From positions 62,001 to 126,000 of the forward strand of contig SIHP01000010.1 of assembly GCA_004762155.1 (NCBI GenBank): a stretch of DNA of 64,000 nucleotides. The letters run 5' to 3'. The position numbers and the translations under genes were made by a program. Origin of the DNA: Flavobacteriaceae bacterium (GTDB lineage: Bacteria > Bacteroidota > Bacteroidia > Flavobacteriales > Flavobacteriaceae). Positions 55,758 through 64,000 of the stretch are shown piece by piece. A model generated the notes under the pieces. The model did not search any database. It was not told the DNA's origin and saw nothing but the letters and a program-made list of their open reading frames with translations. Every line of letters begins with the position of its first letter. The stretch's first letter is position 1.

Positions 55758-56231
55758 TTAAGCTTCTTCCATTGTAATCCTTAAGGCTGTTAAATCCATT
55801 GATTCAATAGCTACGTCATCTGAACTTGCACTAAAAGTAGGTGCGGTAAGTTTTGTAGGAAAAGCATCTATTACTTTCCAACTAACAATAGTACTTCCGG
55901 TTTCATCTAAAAGGTGAATTACAATATCTTTTTTATCTATGCGATTAAATTCTGTACTATTGATCCAATCGTAAAACACAGCGATGCTTTTTTCTTTTAT
56001 AAATCCTTTTTTTAGACTGATGGATAATGGTTGTAATTGTCCTGGCATGTAAAATATATTAGGACCTGCTTTGCCACTTACTGCATAACTTTCTTTGTGT
56101 GTAATCATACCATATGAAAGCTCTAATCCTGAAACTTCAGAGAAGCTAAACGAAACGCCATCTATATCTACTCTATAATTATATACTGGTAAAGGATAAT
56201 CTGTTCTTATTTGTTCTTTTGTTACTGCCAT
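55758..56231 (-). CDS. eCIS main tube protein candidate (gp19-like, first)
   Basis: A 157-residue gp19-family protein: YPLPVYNYRVDIDGVSFSFSEVSGLELSYG, QLQPLSISLKKGFI and VAIESMDLTALRITMEE. It is the first tube gene after the sheath and is probably the most abundant inner-tube subunit (Afp1-like). It is a paralog of the following gene; the alignment is collinear over the full length. The eCIS thus has three tube-type proteins but one sheath protein. Confidence 0.9.
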   Translation of the reverse strand: MAVTKEQIRTDYPLPVYNYRVDIDGVSFSFSEVSGLELSYGMITHKESYAVSGKAGPNIFYMPGQLQPLSISLKKGFIKEKSIAVFYDWINSTEFNRIDKKDIVIHLLDETGSTIVSWKVIDAFPTKLTAPTFSASSDDVAIESMDLTALRITMEEA

Positions 56232-56289
56232 TTTTAATTTTTTTAATAGTTAGAATATTTTTTTGAAAATTATAGCCTAAATAATGCTA

Positions 56290-57993
56290 CTAGACTTCCT
56301 GTAGTTTATGAGAAAATTTAAGAATAATGAATTCTGCAGGTCGTGTTGCCGCAACACCAATTTCTACGATCATTCTTCCAGCTAAAATATCTTCTTGCGT
56401 CATTGTTTTTCCCAATCCAATATTTACAAAGTAGGCTTGCTCTTCTGTTGATCCAGCTAAACCACCTTGTTGCCAAATACCATACAAATAACTTTCAATC
56501 ATTGCCTTCACTTTTAACCAAGTTGTGGCATCATTTGCTTCAAACACAGCGAAAAACGAAGCTTTCTTTGTAGCTTCTTCAATCATATTAAATAACCTTC
56601 GAACAGGAATATATCTCCATTCATTATCATTTCCTGCCAATGTTCTGGCTCCCCAAACCAAAGTTCCTTTACCCACAAAACTTCTAATTGCATTTATAGA
56701 TTTACCAGATTCATCCACATTTAACTTTTCTTGTTCATCCGAGTTTATTTTTCTTACTGGAGCAATTACAGAGTTTAAACTAACATTTGCAGGCGCTTTC
56801 CAAACACCTCGTTGTCTATCTGTTGCTGCATAAATACCTGCTAACGCACCACTTGGTGGCAAAACAATTCGTTCTTTTGCTATTACATTTACGATTTCGC
56901 TATATAATGCTGTTCCTCTTTCATTATGAAGTGTTAATTCTGAATCATCATTCCTTACTTCTGGTGTAAGCGTAATTCCAACTTTTGCTGATGCTACAAC
57001 AAGTTCTTCTTCTTTTATAACAATGATATCGAATTGGTTTTCTTCTGTGACTTTTTCCCACTCTGTCAATAAATCTTTTGGTAAAATACCGCCTGTTGGC
57101 ACGCCATTAATAGTTAATACTTTATCAGAAAAATCGAATGTTATAGCTGCTAAACTTGTTTTAGACTTTGCAGTTGAATTAGTTACAACTGCGTTTATTT
57201 TAAACTTAGGTTCATCAGATTCAGAACCTCTAAATGAAATTTTAATCCCTTTATAATCTTTACTAAAAACAATCCCTTCAGGTGAAGTTTCCAATGAAGA
57301 AATAATAACATCACTATCTGTATACACATGATTAAGTGCTGTTTGTAAAAACGGCGTGTATGCTGCACCGTATTTTAATTTACTTATTTCATTTCCAATT
57401 CCTTCTCTAAATTTTTTTTCTAGCATTTCACTAGTAACACTGGCATCTGAAACATCTTTATGTTGAATATCAAAAATGCAGAATCGATCTTTAAGGTTTT
57501 CACACTGTAATAAGGCTTTTTCACAAACGGTATGATAGTCTGCTGTTTCTAAATTAACAGCATCGCCCAATACAATTAATGTTGGCTCGTCTTCATTAGC
57601 TAATACAGTAAGTCCGTCTAAAAAATTTTGAGCTAAATAATCATCATCATAAGAACCTACAGAAATAATATAACAATCTCCTCCTCCATTTTTAAAATAC
57701 ATATCCAATGCATAATATAGGATGCTTTTAGGTTGCTTGGCTTCTAAAAATTTTAGCGCTCTATCTTCTGTTATTGTTGCTTTTATATCAGAAGGCGCTG
57801 CCATTCCGAATACTTCTTTATATTCTAAAAAAGTGGTAATTCTTATAGCTGTATTTGATACATTTTTACTTGATTTTACAGCTTTTTCTGTATAACCAAT
57901 AAATGCTGGTATCGCTGTGGATACGCCAGCTACTGATTGTGGTAATACTGGTACTTCTTGAGTGTATACACCAGGTGTTAAAAAATTAGACAT
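56290..57993 (-). CDS. eCIS contractile sheath protein
   Basis: A 567-residue sheath protein. The N-terminus FLTPGVYTQEVPVLPQSVAGVSTAIPAFIGYT is the highly conserved sheath start. The C-terminus KGTLVWGARTLAGNDNEWRYIPVRRLFNMIEE ... AYFVNIGLGKTMTQEDILAGRMIVEIGVAATRPAEFIILKFSHKL is the interlocking C-terminal domain with the strand that knits neighbouring rings. The middle region (about 210-400) is a variable outer domain. Afp carries three sheath genes; here there is only one, so the sheath should be homogeneous. The gene is second or third in the operon after the cap gene. Confidence 0.95.
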   Translation of the reverse strand: MSNFLTPGVYTQEVPVLPQSVAGVSTAIPAFIGYTEKAVKSSKNVSNTAIRITTFLEYKEVFGMAAPSDIKATITEDRALKFLEAKQPKSILYYALDMYFKNGGGDCYIISVGSYDDDYLAQNFLDGLTVLANEDEPTLIVLGDAVNLETADYHTVCEKALLQCENLKDRFCIFDIQHKDVSDASVTSEMLEKKFREGIGNEISKLKYGAAYTPFLQTALNHVYTDSDVIISSLETSPEGIVFSKDYKGIKISFRGSESDEPKFKINAVVTNSTAKSKTSLAAITFDFSDKVLTINGVPTGGILPKDLLTEWEKVTEENQFDIIVIKEEELVVASAKVGITLTPEVRNDDSELTLHNERGTALYSEIVNVIAKERIVLPPSGALAGIYAATDRQRGVWKAPANVSLNSVIAPVRKINSDEQEKLNVDESGKSINAIRSFVGKGTLVWGARTLAGNDNEWRYIPVRRLFNMIEEATKKASFFAVFEANDATTWLKVKAMIESYLYGIWQQGGLAGSTEEQAYFVNIGLGKTMTQEDILAGRMIVEIGVAATRPAEFIILKFSHKLQEV

Positions 57994-58051
57994 AATAATT
58001 TAGTTTTTAAATTTGATTCTTTTAGTATTTATGATTTTAGTTATGTTTTAC

Positions 58052-58789
58052 TTACATAAGTTTAAGTATTTGAATACCTTGGTCACTTATTTTGGGATTT
58101 GGTAAGTGATTTATTAAAATTCCTTTATCTTGTAACAAACTAATATCCTTTAAAGGCTTTTTAGTAATAGGGATTAAACCTCTGGACTCAAAAATTTTAA
58201 TTTTTGCTCCCGGAAAATTAAATTTCAACGCGGTTGCTTTTTCATCATCAAAATTTAATTCGTCAAAATTTAATTGTTCATTTCTTGTGGTTATTTCTAA
58301 TGACTTATCGTTCGTGTTTGTTATGAAATAATATTTCCATTTTATAGCCTTTGATTTAAAAGGTATTTGGTATGCTGGTACAGCAACATCTGTATTAATT
58401 TTGCTTGTATTTATTGTAATTTTTGCTAAAGCTTGAAAAACACAAACTGCCTCTTCTTTTTTTACTATTTGTGATGTTAATTCATTTACTTCTAGCCCAA
58501 TTGTTTTATTGGTAAAAAGCATCATTGTATTGTCTTCTGCTTCTTCTATTTTTGTTACCTCAATAATTTCGTTACTCTTTGGAAAAACATAAAAATTTAA
58601 TATTTCCTCTGTTTTAGTATTACTTTTAGGAACTAATATGCTAATTCCCCTTGAGGTCTTTTTAAGTAAAAATTGTTGCTTTTTAATTGTACTTTTAGTT
58701 TCAATAGTTGGTATTAACGATATGTTTTCAATAATATCTGGTGAATATTCATGAATAATTTGCAATTGAAAAAGCTCTTTATAAGTCAT
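58052..58789 (-). CDS. Unknown eCIS-cluster protein, 245 residues
   Basis: A 245-residue soluble protein that I do not recognise. It opens MTYKELFQLQIIHEYSPDI and has beta-rich stretches (KQQFLLKKTSRGISILVP, YYFITNTNDKSLEITTRN, FNFPGAKIKIFESRGLIPI). It ends GILINHLPNPKISDQGIQILKLM. No signal peptide, TM helix or catalytic motif is visible. It sits between the cap gene (25 bases upstream) and the sheath gene on the same strand, so it is very probably part of the particle or its assembly. A sheath-capping, tube-cap adaptor or baseplate-attachment role is possible. Confidence 0.75.
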   Translation of the reverse strand: MTYKELFQLQIIHEYSPDIIENISLIPTIETKSTIKKQQFLLKKTSRGISILVPKSNTKTEEILNFYVFPKSNEIIEVTKIEEAEDNTMMLFTNKTIGLEVNELTSQIVKKEEAVCVFQALAKITINTSKINTDVAVPAYQIPFKSKAIKWKYYFITNTNDKSLEITTRNEQLNFDELNFDDEKATALKFNFPGAKIKIFESRGLIPITKKPLKDISLLQDKGILINHLPNPKISDQGIQILKLM

Positions 58790-58813
58790 CTTTGTTTGAT
58801 TAATAATTCATAA

Positions 58814-59386
58814 TTATTTCTCTATAATATTTATTGCAATCTCTTGTGAAGAAGAACTAGCAAATGCGATATTCTCATCAGCAAAAGACAACAATCGTAC
58901 TTTGTATAATACTGATGGTAAATAAGACGTATTTAAGGAATGCCACACTTGATTTTGTTCTTCTAGAGGTAATGATATTAGCTCTACAGCAAGTTTTTCT
59001 ATATTCTCATCGGATAGTTCTGGAGTATTGTTTGGCGTAAAAGTTTTATTCGATTGAAAAAACTTTATTACGTAAGAAAGTGATCTTAGTGCTTCAGTAT
59101 AAATAGTAAAATTTGAAACAAATAGCACCAACAACTCTATTCTTATTTCTGGATTAAATTGCGTTCGTATTCCATTTTTAACAACTCCTTTATATTGATC
59201 GGGGTTTCTAAATTTCTTATCCTCTGAGATATTAATTAAAAATGGCGTAACCGTATTTTGTGTAAAAGTGATAGGTGTGTTATTACTAGCACCTATAAAT
59301 TTTATAAAATCTTCACCTTCTTCTGTTTTTATTTTAAAGTATTCGTTTAATTTATTCTTTAAAATAGTTAAAGCTGTATCAATCAT
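58814..59386 (-). CDS. eCIS cap/tail terminator protein, DUF4255 (Afp16-like)
   Basis: A 190-residue protein starting at ATG 59386. A longer start at 59470 would add 28 residues (MSEMLQLFSEFY...) not expected in the family. The opening MIDTALTILKNKLNEYFKIK and the later NPDQYKGVVKNGIRTQFNPEIRIELLVLFVSNFTIYTEALRSLSYVIKFFQS are typical of DUF4255/Pvc16. These proteins close the distal end of tube and sheath. It is the first gene of the eCIS operon on the minus strand. The upstream 90 bases hold two TTT(G/C)CGACA motifs. Confidence 0.88.
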   Translation of the reverse strand: MIDTALTILKNKLNEYFKIKTEEGEDFIKFIGASNNTPITFTQNTVTPFLINISEDKKFRNPDQYKGVVKNGIRTQFNPEIRIELLVLFVSNFTIYTEALRSLSYVIKFFQSNKTFTPNNTPELSDENIEKLAVELISLPLEEQNQVWHSLNTSYLPSVLYKVRLLSFADENIAFASSSSQEIAINIIEK

Positions 59387-59624
59387 TACTATTAAATTTT
59401 GAGAAACGCTATGTTTTGAGTTAATAAAATTATAGTAAAATTCAGAAAACAACTGTAACATTTCCGACACATAGTATCAATTTTGCGACATTCTAAATTT
59501 ATTTTTAGAATCTCATGCTGTTTACTTCTTTTTGATTGGAATAAGAACCTGAAATACTGAACTAAATTCTGCACAGACAAGTTAAGTTTGATGTACTAAT
59601 TGCGGATAAGCATATATTTTGATA

Positions 59625-60458
59625 TTATGCTTGTTCTAAAAAACTGGATGTAGTTACATTTAAGTCACTATAATAAAGCACTGTTTTTGTATCAAACTTA
59701 AAAATTCGCCCTGACTGACTAATATCAGAAAAATACAAATCGTCATTATTAAAAACTAACGAATGAGGTGCACTTAAATTGGTGATAACATTCTTTACAG
59801 TTAATGTTAAGCTATTTACATCAACTTTAACTATTTTTCTAGATTCAGAAGCGGTATAATAAAGCTCACTTTCTTTAAATGCCAGACCTAATATTTTAGT
59901 TGATGACTTTACAACATCAACAGCTTCAGAATTATTACCATTAATTTTTATCTTACTTATTTGACAGTCATTAGCAACATATAAATCATCTTAAAAAAAG
60001 GCTAACTTAAAAGGAGCCTTTAATTCAGTTATTACGTCAATTGGCTGTGCATTTGGAATCGTTGTATTTACTTTTATTATCTTGTTTTCATCACGCAATG
60101 CAGCATACAAATAATTGTCTTTATAAGCCAAGCCATATGCTTCCATTTCCGATATTAAATCTATAACTTTATGAGGCTTTTCTTGAAGATCAATCACAAC
60201 AATTTTACCTTCAATTGGATCAGAAACAAACAACTTATCATTATTAAAAGTTAAAGCAAACGGATCAGATAATTTAGCTACTAGTTTGGTTGTAACTACT
60301 TTTTTTGTACTACTATTTGTTTTTATAACTCTTCCTTTAAAAGCCTCAGCAATATAAAGTTCGTTATTATAAAATGCCAATCCTAAAGGTGCTCCTAATC
60401 TCATTAACATATTTTTACTATTTTTACATAATTCTAAGAATGGTAAAACTAATACCAT
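59625..60458 (-). pseudogene. Beta-propeller (NHL/SMP-30-like) gene with in-frame stop
   Basis: From ATG 60458 the frame reads six or so propeller-blade repeats of about 45 residues (APLGLAFYNNELYIAEAFKG, DPFALTFNNDKLFVSDP, EAYGLAYKDNYLYAALRDE). It meets TAA at 59991-59993 after PFKLAFF. The very same frame continues without further stops as DDLYVANDCQISKIKI ... LGLAFKESELYYTASES ... SLVFNNDDLYFSD to TAA at 59625. The stop replaces a single residue inside a repeat, so it is a point nonsense mutation, a sequencing error or a readthrough site. There is no clear signal peptide. It is not known to be an eCIS component. Confidence 0.8.
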
Positions 60459-60616
60459 ATATATATTTTAACTGGTATAATTCAACACTTCTTAGGTAGA
60501 TTTGCGACATAAAAAATTTGTTTCTATTTAGAATTAAGTTTTATTTTGATAAAAAAGAGAGACATTAAGACTAACAATACACAATAAAAACGATACACTT
60601 TTTAAATAGTGTTTAT

Positions 60617-60624
60617 TATATTTG
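60617..60624 (+). promoter_or_regulatory. Probable -7 box of the TPR-LuxR gene
   Basis: TATATTTG matches TAnnTTTG and lies 78 bases before ATG at 60702. The -33 TTTG is not well conserved at the usual distance. Confidence 0.45.
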
Positions 60625-60701
60625 GATTACTAACCTAACCACACACTAGCACCTATTTTCTAAAGTTATTTATTTTTAGTATTTTATGGTGTGTTTTTAT
60701 T

Positions 60702-62357
60702 ATGAAATTTACTAAAAAAATATTTTTCTATCTTTTATTATTTTCTACTTCTTTTGTTTTTTGTCAATCAACACTGGATGAGGAAACTTTTTTGAAAACG
60801 GTTAACAATGATTCTATTTTTGTTGAAAAATCAATTGAATTAGGAATACTTATTAATATATCTGATCCTAATAAAGCAGAATTCCATTTGAAAGAATCTT
60901 TAAAAAAACTAGATTCTAATTACACTTATTCAAACAAGTTAGCAGCTAAAGCTACTACATATGATAATTTAGCCATTATTGAACGTAGAAAAAATCACTT
61001 CGATAAAGCTTTAGGTTATTATTTAAAAGCTTTAAAAACTAAGGAAGAGCTTAAAGATTCTTTAAATATTGGTAAATCTTATAATGATATTGCTAAAATT
61101 TTCTCATCAAAAAGAGAGTATAAAAAAGCAATTTCCTATATGAAACAAGCTTTGCCTTTGCGTAAAACAGATAGTTCTGGATACGGTATTTCTTTACGTA
61201 ATTATGGTAAATTATTATACTTAACAAATGACTATAAGAGTGCCAAAATAATGTTGGATAGTGCTATGCTCTATTTAAAAACATCTCCTATAAGTACAGC
61301 AGACGTAAACACTATTTATTCGAAAATTTATAGAAATGAAAATAAATTAATTAAAGCTTTATATCTCTTAAATGAAAACCTTGTTATTTATTCTGAAAAT
61401 GAAAAAACGGAACGAAAAGCTAATGTTTTTATTGATATGGCAATCATTTCACAAAAGCTAAACAAGCACAATAGTGCATTAAATTACTTAGATAGTGCAA
61501 GAGTAATTCATGAAAAGATTAACAATAAAAAAGTTCTTTCTAATATCTATTTAGAGCGATATAAAATATTTAATAAACAAGACAATTATAAAAAAGCCCT
61601 AGAAAATTATATTACTCATAAAAAATATAATGACTCAGTATTTACTATAGATCAAACTAAAAAAGTTGCGCAACTTGAATTAGATTTTAAGCAAGAAAAA
61701 CAAACCGTAGTTGATAAACTAAATTATGAAGCAAATGAAAAACATCTAATTACACTTACAGAATCATATCACAAACAAAAAATATTTTATACCATATTGC
61801 TCCTACTCTTTTTATTTATTATTATCATTCTAATTATAAATTATAAAGATAAGCAAAAGATTCATGTAGATAAGATGAGAAAAAAAGCTTTAGAAAGCGA
61901 GTTATTAAATGAAAAAATGGGCTTCTTACAATATAAGATGAACCGTCTTTTAGCAGATAATAAAATGCGTTCTGACTTTAAAAAAGATTTAATACAAAAA
62001 GTTAAAAACCTAAAAAAAGAGGTTGATAATAAAAACTTAATTCGTGAATATCAATCTATAATAATTCAAATAGAAAACCAAACAATTACAGAAAAAAGAT
62101 TGGATAGTACAAAAAGAGAGATAGATTCTAAGAACTCTGATTTTGAATTAAAACTTGTAAAAAACTACCCTATTTTAACTAAATCAGAACGTGAAATATG
62201 TTTGTTAATAAACTTAAACCTTAGTTTAAAAGAAATTATGAACATTAGAAATGTTACATTACCTTCTATAAAATCAGCCCGATACAGAATAAGAAAAAAA
62301 CTAGAAGTTCCTAAAGGAACAGAACTAGAATTTTTTATCCAAAACTTATTTAATTAG
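60702..62357 (+). CDS. TPR transmembrane regulator with LuxR-like HTH
   Basis: A 551-residue protein with a signal peptide (LLLFSTSFVFCQ). TPR repeats (about 80-330) include AIIERRKNHFDKALGYYLKALKTKE and KISYMKQALPLRK-like pairs. A TM helix lies near 368-382 (ILLLLFLFIIIILIINYKD), followed by a cytosolic coiled coil and a C-terminal HTH (YPILTKSEREICLLINLNLSLKEIMNIRNVTLPSIKSARYRIRKKLEVPKG). This architecture is the flavobacterial TPR-LuxR regulator: periplasmic TPR senses, cytosolic HTH binds DNA. It is transcribed away from the eCIS operon and is a reasonable candidate regulator of it. The remnant at 17993-18361 may be a relative. Confidence 0.88.
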   Translation: MKFTKKIFFYLLLFSTSFVFCQSTLDEETFLKTVNNDSIFVEKSIELGILINISDPNKAEFHLKESLKKLDSNYTYSNKLAAKATTYDNLAIIERRKNHFDKALGYYLKALKTKEELKDSLNIGKSYNDIAKIFSSKREYKKAISYMKQALPLRKTDSSGYGISLRNYGKLLYLTNDYKSAKIMLDSAMLYLKTSPISTADVNTIYSKIYRNENKLIKALYLLNENLVIYSENEKTERKANVFIDMAIISQKLNKHNSALNYLDSARVIHEKINNKKVLSNIYLERYKIFNKQDNYKKALENYITHKKYNDSVFTIDQTKKVAQLELDFKQEKQTVVDKLNYEANEKHLITLTESYHKQKIFYTILLLLFLFIIIILIINYKDKQKIHVDKMRKKALESELLNEKMGFLQYKMNRLLADNKMRSDFKKDLIQKVKNLKKEVDNKNLIREYQSIIIQIENQTITEKRLDSTKREIDSKNSDFELKLVKNYPILTKSEREICLLINLNLSLKEIMNIRNVTLPSIKSARYRIRKKLEVPKGTELEFFIQNLFN

Positions 62358-62485
62358 TACAAATTATTAAAAACTTTATTAATTTAGCTAGAAATTGCAA
62401 AAACTATCTTTTAAAAATTTACGAATAAATCAATTCTCTTTTTAAGTTGATATGTTTTTGTTTTCGTTAATTAAAAAAATATAAA

Positions 62486-63160
62486 ATGAAAAAAAACATT
62501 ACATTCAATCAAATTGCTATTTTATTATTAAGTCTTACGTTATTTATTAGCTGTGGCAGTAATGAGGAAGATCCATTAGATAATGATACTTATTTATGGT
62601 ACTTCTCTGGAAAACTAAATGGAGAACCATTTATATATGGTCAAAAAAACGATATTTCTAATCAAACATATTTTGTTGCTACAAGTAATACCTTACCTAG
62701 TACTTGTGCTTATTCTAGTGAAAATGGCTTTTCATTTAACTCTGGTATTTATCCTAATTTTGATGAATCTTTACCAACTATGGACATAGAATTTAATAGA
62801 ATGCACCTTTGTTCTAGTGATTTATCAACTATAGAAGTTTTTAATAACTTATTTCCTGTTAAAGAATATGAATTTTCAATAAATGATGATGATAAAGATG
62901 CTAATGCTGGTAAAGTAGGTATGTATTATAGTCCCAGTGCTGATTCTTATGATTACTATACTACATATTACGACAATACATCAGAAAACTATTTTGAAAT
63001 TACAAAAAGCACTGAAAATAACATCTATTTTGGAACCGAAATTTATTCTGCTGGTCAAACTATAGAAGGTAATTTCTCTATAAAACTATACAATGTAAAT
63101 GATCCAACTGATTTTGTTGAGATTACAGATGGTAAATTTAAAATGGAGTTTAACAACTAA
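62486..63160 (+). CDS. Secreted lipoprotein of unknown function
   Basis: A 224-residue protein with a lipoprotein signal peptide: hydrophobic IAILLLSLTLFIS followed by CGSNEEDP, cysteine 23 being the likely lipidation site. The mature part is acidic and aromatic (WYFSGKLNGEPFIYGQ, EYEFSINDDDKDANAGKVGMYYSP, GQTIEGNFSIKLYN), suggesting a small beta-sandwich domain. WxFxGKLNGxPF is a motif often seen in Bacteroidota lipoproteins. No catalytic residues are recognisable. It is followed by a clear terminator and probably stands alone. Confidence 0.82.
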   Translation: MKKNITFNQIAILLLSLTLFISCGSNEEDPLDNDTYLWYFSGKLNGEPFIYGQKNDISNQTYFVATSNTLPSTCAYSSENGFSFNSGIYPNFDESLPTMDIEFNRMHLCSSDLSTIEVFNNLFPVKEYEFSINDDDKDANAGKVGMYYSPSADSYDYYTTYYDNTSENYFEITKSTENNIYFGTEIYSAGQTIEGNFSIKLYNVNDPTDFVEITDGKFKMEFNN

Positions 63161-63164
63161 AAAT

Positions 63165-63199
63165 AAAAAAGCTAAAAGATATTCTTTTAGCTTTTTTTT
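63165..63199 (+). terminator. Rho-independent terminator after the lipoprotein gene
   Basis: AAAAAAGCTAAAAGA (63165-63179) pairs with TCTTTTAGCTTTTTT (63183-63197) around a three-base loop; a T-run follows. Symmetric A/T tracts may let it act in both directions. Confidence 0.9.
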
Positions 63200-63370
63200 G
63201 CTTTAGTATTAAAAACCGTTGCTAATTCATTAACTATAAGTGTTTTATTTTTCTCTTAAAAATATAAAGCTATCTTGAGAAGGAAACTAGATTAAAATTT
63301 TAATCTTTAACTTTCATTAGCTATAAGTAAACTAATCAATTATTAAAATCATAAAATAATTAACCCAAAA

Positions 63371-64000
63371 ATGTCTGAATTATTAAAAGCTTTTGACTCT
63401 TATAATGAATTTGAACGTAGCTCATATTTTACATTACTATTCAATACTTTGTCGTCTTCTATTTCTTTAGAAGTACCATTGGAAGAATCAAAAGAAAACA
63501 TAAATAAAGTATTAAAGTTAATTAATCCATCTGAAAATGATTATGAATTAGTTTTTAAAAATTGGAATACTGAAGATGCTAGTAATGCTGACTTCCAGCA
63601 AGATTTCCCATATCAATTACTATATAAAAGCATCAAAAAAAAATCTATAATATGGATTTCTCTAGAAGATGATACTTTAGCTATAAACTTTTTATATGAT
63701 TGTAAAGATGCATCTCTAGAAGATTGGATAATTGAAATGAATCATAAATTAAGAAATAGTTTTGGATTATCTAGAACACCTATATTTAAAGTTCTAACAA
63801 AAAATCATTCAAGTTTTCAGACAGAAGATGTTAGAACAGAAAAAACAGAAATGAATCTGAGGGAAAATTATAATGATGATTTTATTGAAGTTAGTAATAA
63901 AATAGAAAACTCAATTTTTACTAAAGAATCTGGTTTGATTTTACTTTATGGTAGTCCAGGAACAGGAAAAACAACCTATATTAAAAGCTTAATAACCAAA
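63371..64000 (+). CDS. AAA-type ATPase, cut by window end
   Basis: ATG at 63371; the frame stays open to the last base (210 codons seen). The N-terminal 190 residues are acidic and helical-looking (SELLKAFDSYNEFERSSYF). At the end stands a Walker A motif, LLYGSPGTGKTTYIKSL, so the ATPase core lies mostly outside the window. It differs from the eCIS ATPase (40215-41597) and is on the opposite strand. No function can be assigned from the fragment. Confidence 0.8.
   Translation, partial: MSELLKAFDSYNEFERSSYFTLLFNTLSSSISLEVPLEESKENINKVLKLINPSENDYELVFKNWNTEDASNADFQQDFPYQLLYKSIKKKSIIWISLEDDTLAINFLYDCKDASLEDWIIEMNHKLRNSFGLSRTPIFKVLTKNHSSFQTEDVRTEKTEMNLRENYNDDFIEVSNKIENSIFTKESGLILLYGSPGTGKTTYIKSLITK

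Noticed and set aside
40215..59386. Prophage or type VI secretion system
   Set aside because: No capsid, terminase, portal or integrase genes and no TssJ/L/M membrane complex. DUF4255, CIS_TMP, the AAA+ ATPase and DUF4157 cargo point to an eCIS.
59392..59580. Short minus-strand frame upstream of the DUF4255 gene
   Set aside because: Cys/Phe-rich, overlaps the probable promoter region and has no recognisable domain.

Overview
The window is low-GC DNA from a marine-type Bacteroidota bacterium, most likely a flavobacterium. The evidence is several type IX secretion (T9SS) cargo proteins with gliding/Por sorting tails, a PorP/SprF-family protein, BlaI/M56-TonB and TPR-LuxR regulators typical of Flavobacteriia, TAnnTTTG-like promoter elements, and the absence of Shine-Dalgarno runs before most genes. 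The genus cannot be fixed from the sequence. No rRNA, tRNA or CRISPR array was seen.

Layout. (1) 1-4263, plus strand: a defence-like cluster with the end of a two-TM protein, a PtuA-like ABC ATPase, a PtuB-like HNH nuclease (Septu type) and a GIY-YIG/DUF4357 nuclease. (2) 4676-13066: a 2484-residue secreted BspA-repeat protein with a type B T9SS sorting domain, followed by a PorP/SprF partner. (3) 13608-17980: small conserved genes, then a BlaI repressor / M56 sensor protease / TPR operon behind a 16-bp-arm palindrome. (4) 17993-24167, minus strand: a fossil TPR regulator, a 55-residue small protein, a T9SS type A surface protein and a leucine-rich-repeat surface protein. (5) 24760-27049, minus: a MACPF pore-forming protein and a partner protein. 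(6) 27424-32513, minus: two paralogous regulators that join an alpha/beta-hydrolase, a degenerate class III cyclase domain and an AraC helix-turn-helix, plus a membrane LytTR regulator. (7) 33014-59386, minus: an extracellular contractile injection system (eCIS, Afp/PVC/AlgoCIS-like). Its transcription order is cap (DUF4255), unknown, sheath, three tube-type proteins, DUF5908, LysM tube protein, VgrG spike, gp25, PAAR-like tip, Afp11-like, collar-domain fibre, Afp12-like, tape measure, AAA+ ATPase, then three DUF4157 cargo proteins and an amidase. (8) 59625-64000: a beta-propeller gene with an in-frame stop, a TPR-LuxR regulator, a lipoprotein, and an AAA ATPase cut by the window end.

How the parts may work together. 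The eCIS genes can supply a complete contractile particle. The three DUF4157 proteins share nearly identical front halves (a conserved leader and an HEAWH core) but carry different C-terminal payloads. Two payloads have a GExH...GxxH pattern reminiscent of the TIKI/TraB/ChaN/EreA fold; the third is an unrelated domain that is possibly a glycosyltransferase. The MACPF pair, the regulators with hydrolase and dead-cyclase domains, and the repeats around the cargo genes suggest a contact or antagonism island. A 17-bp motif shared by the upstream regions of the MACPF operon and two surface-protein genes suggests shared control. Functional links between these blocks are inference.
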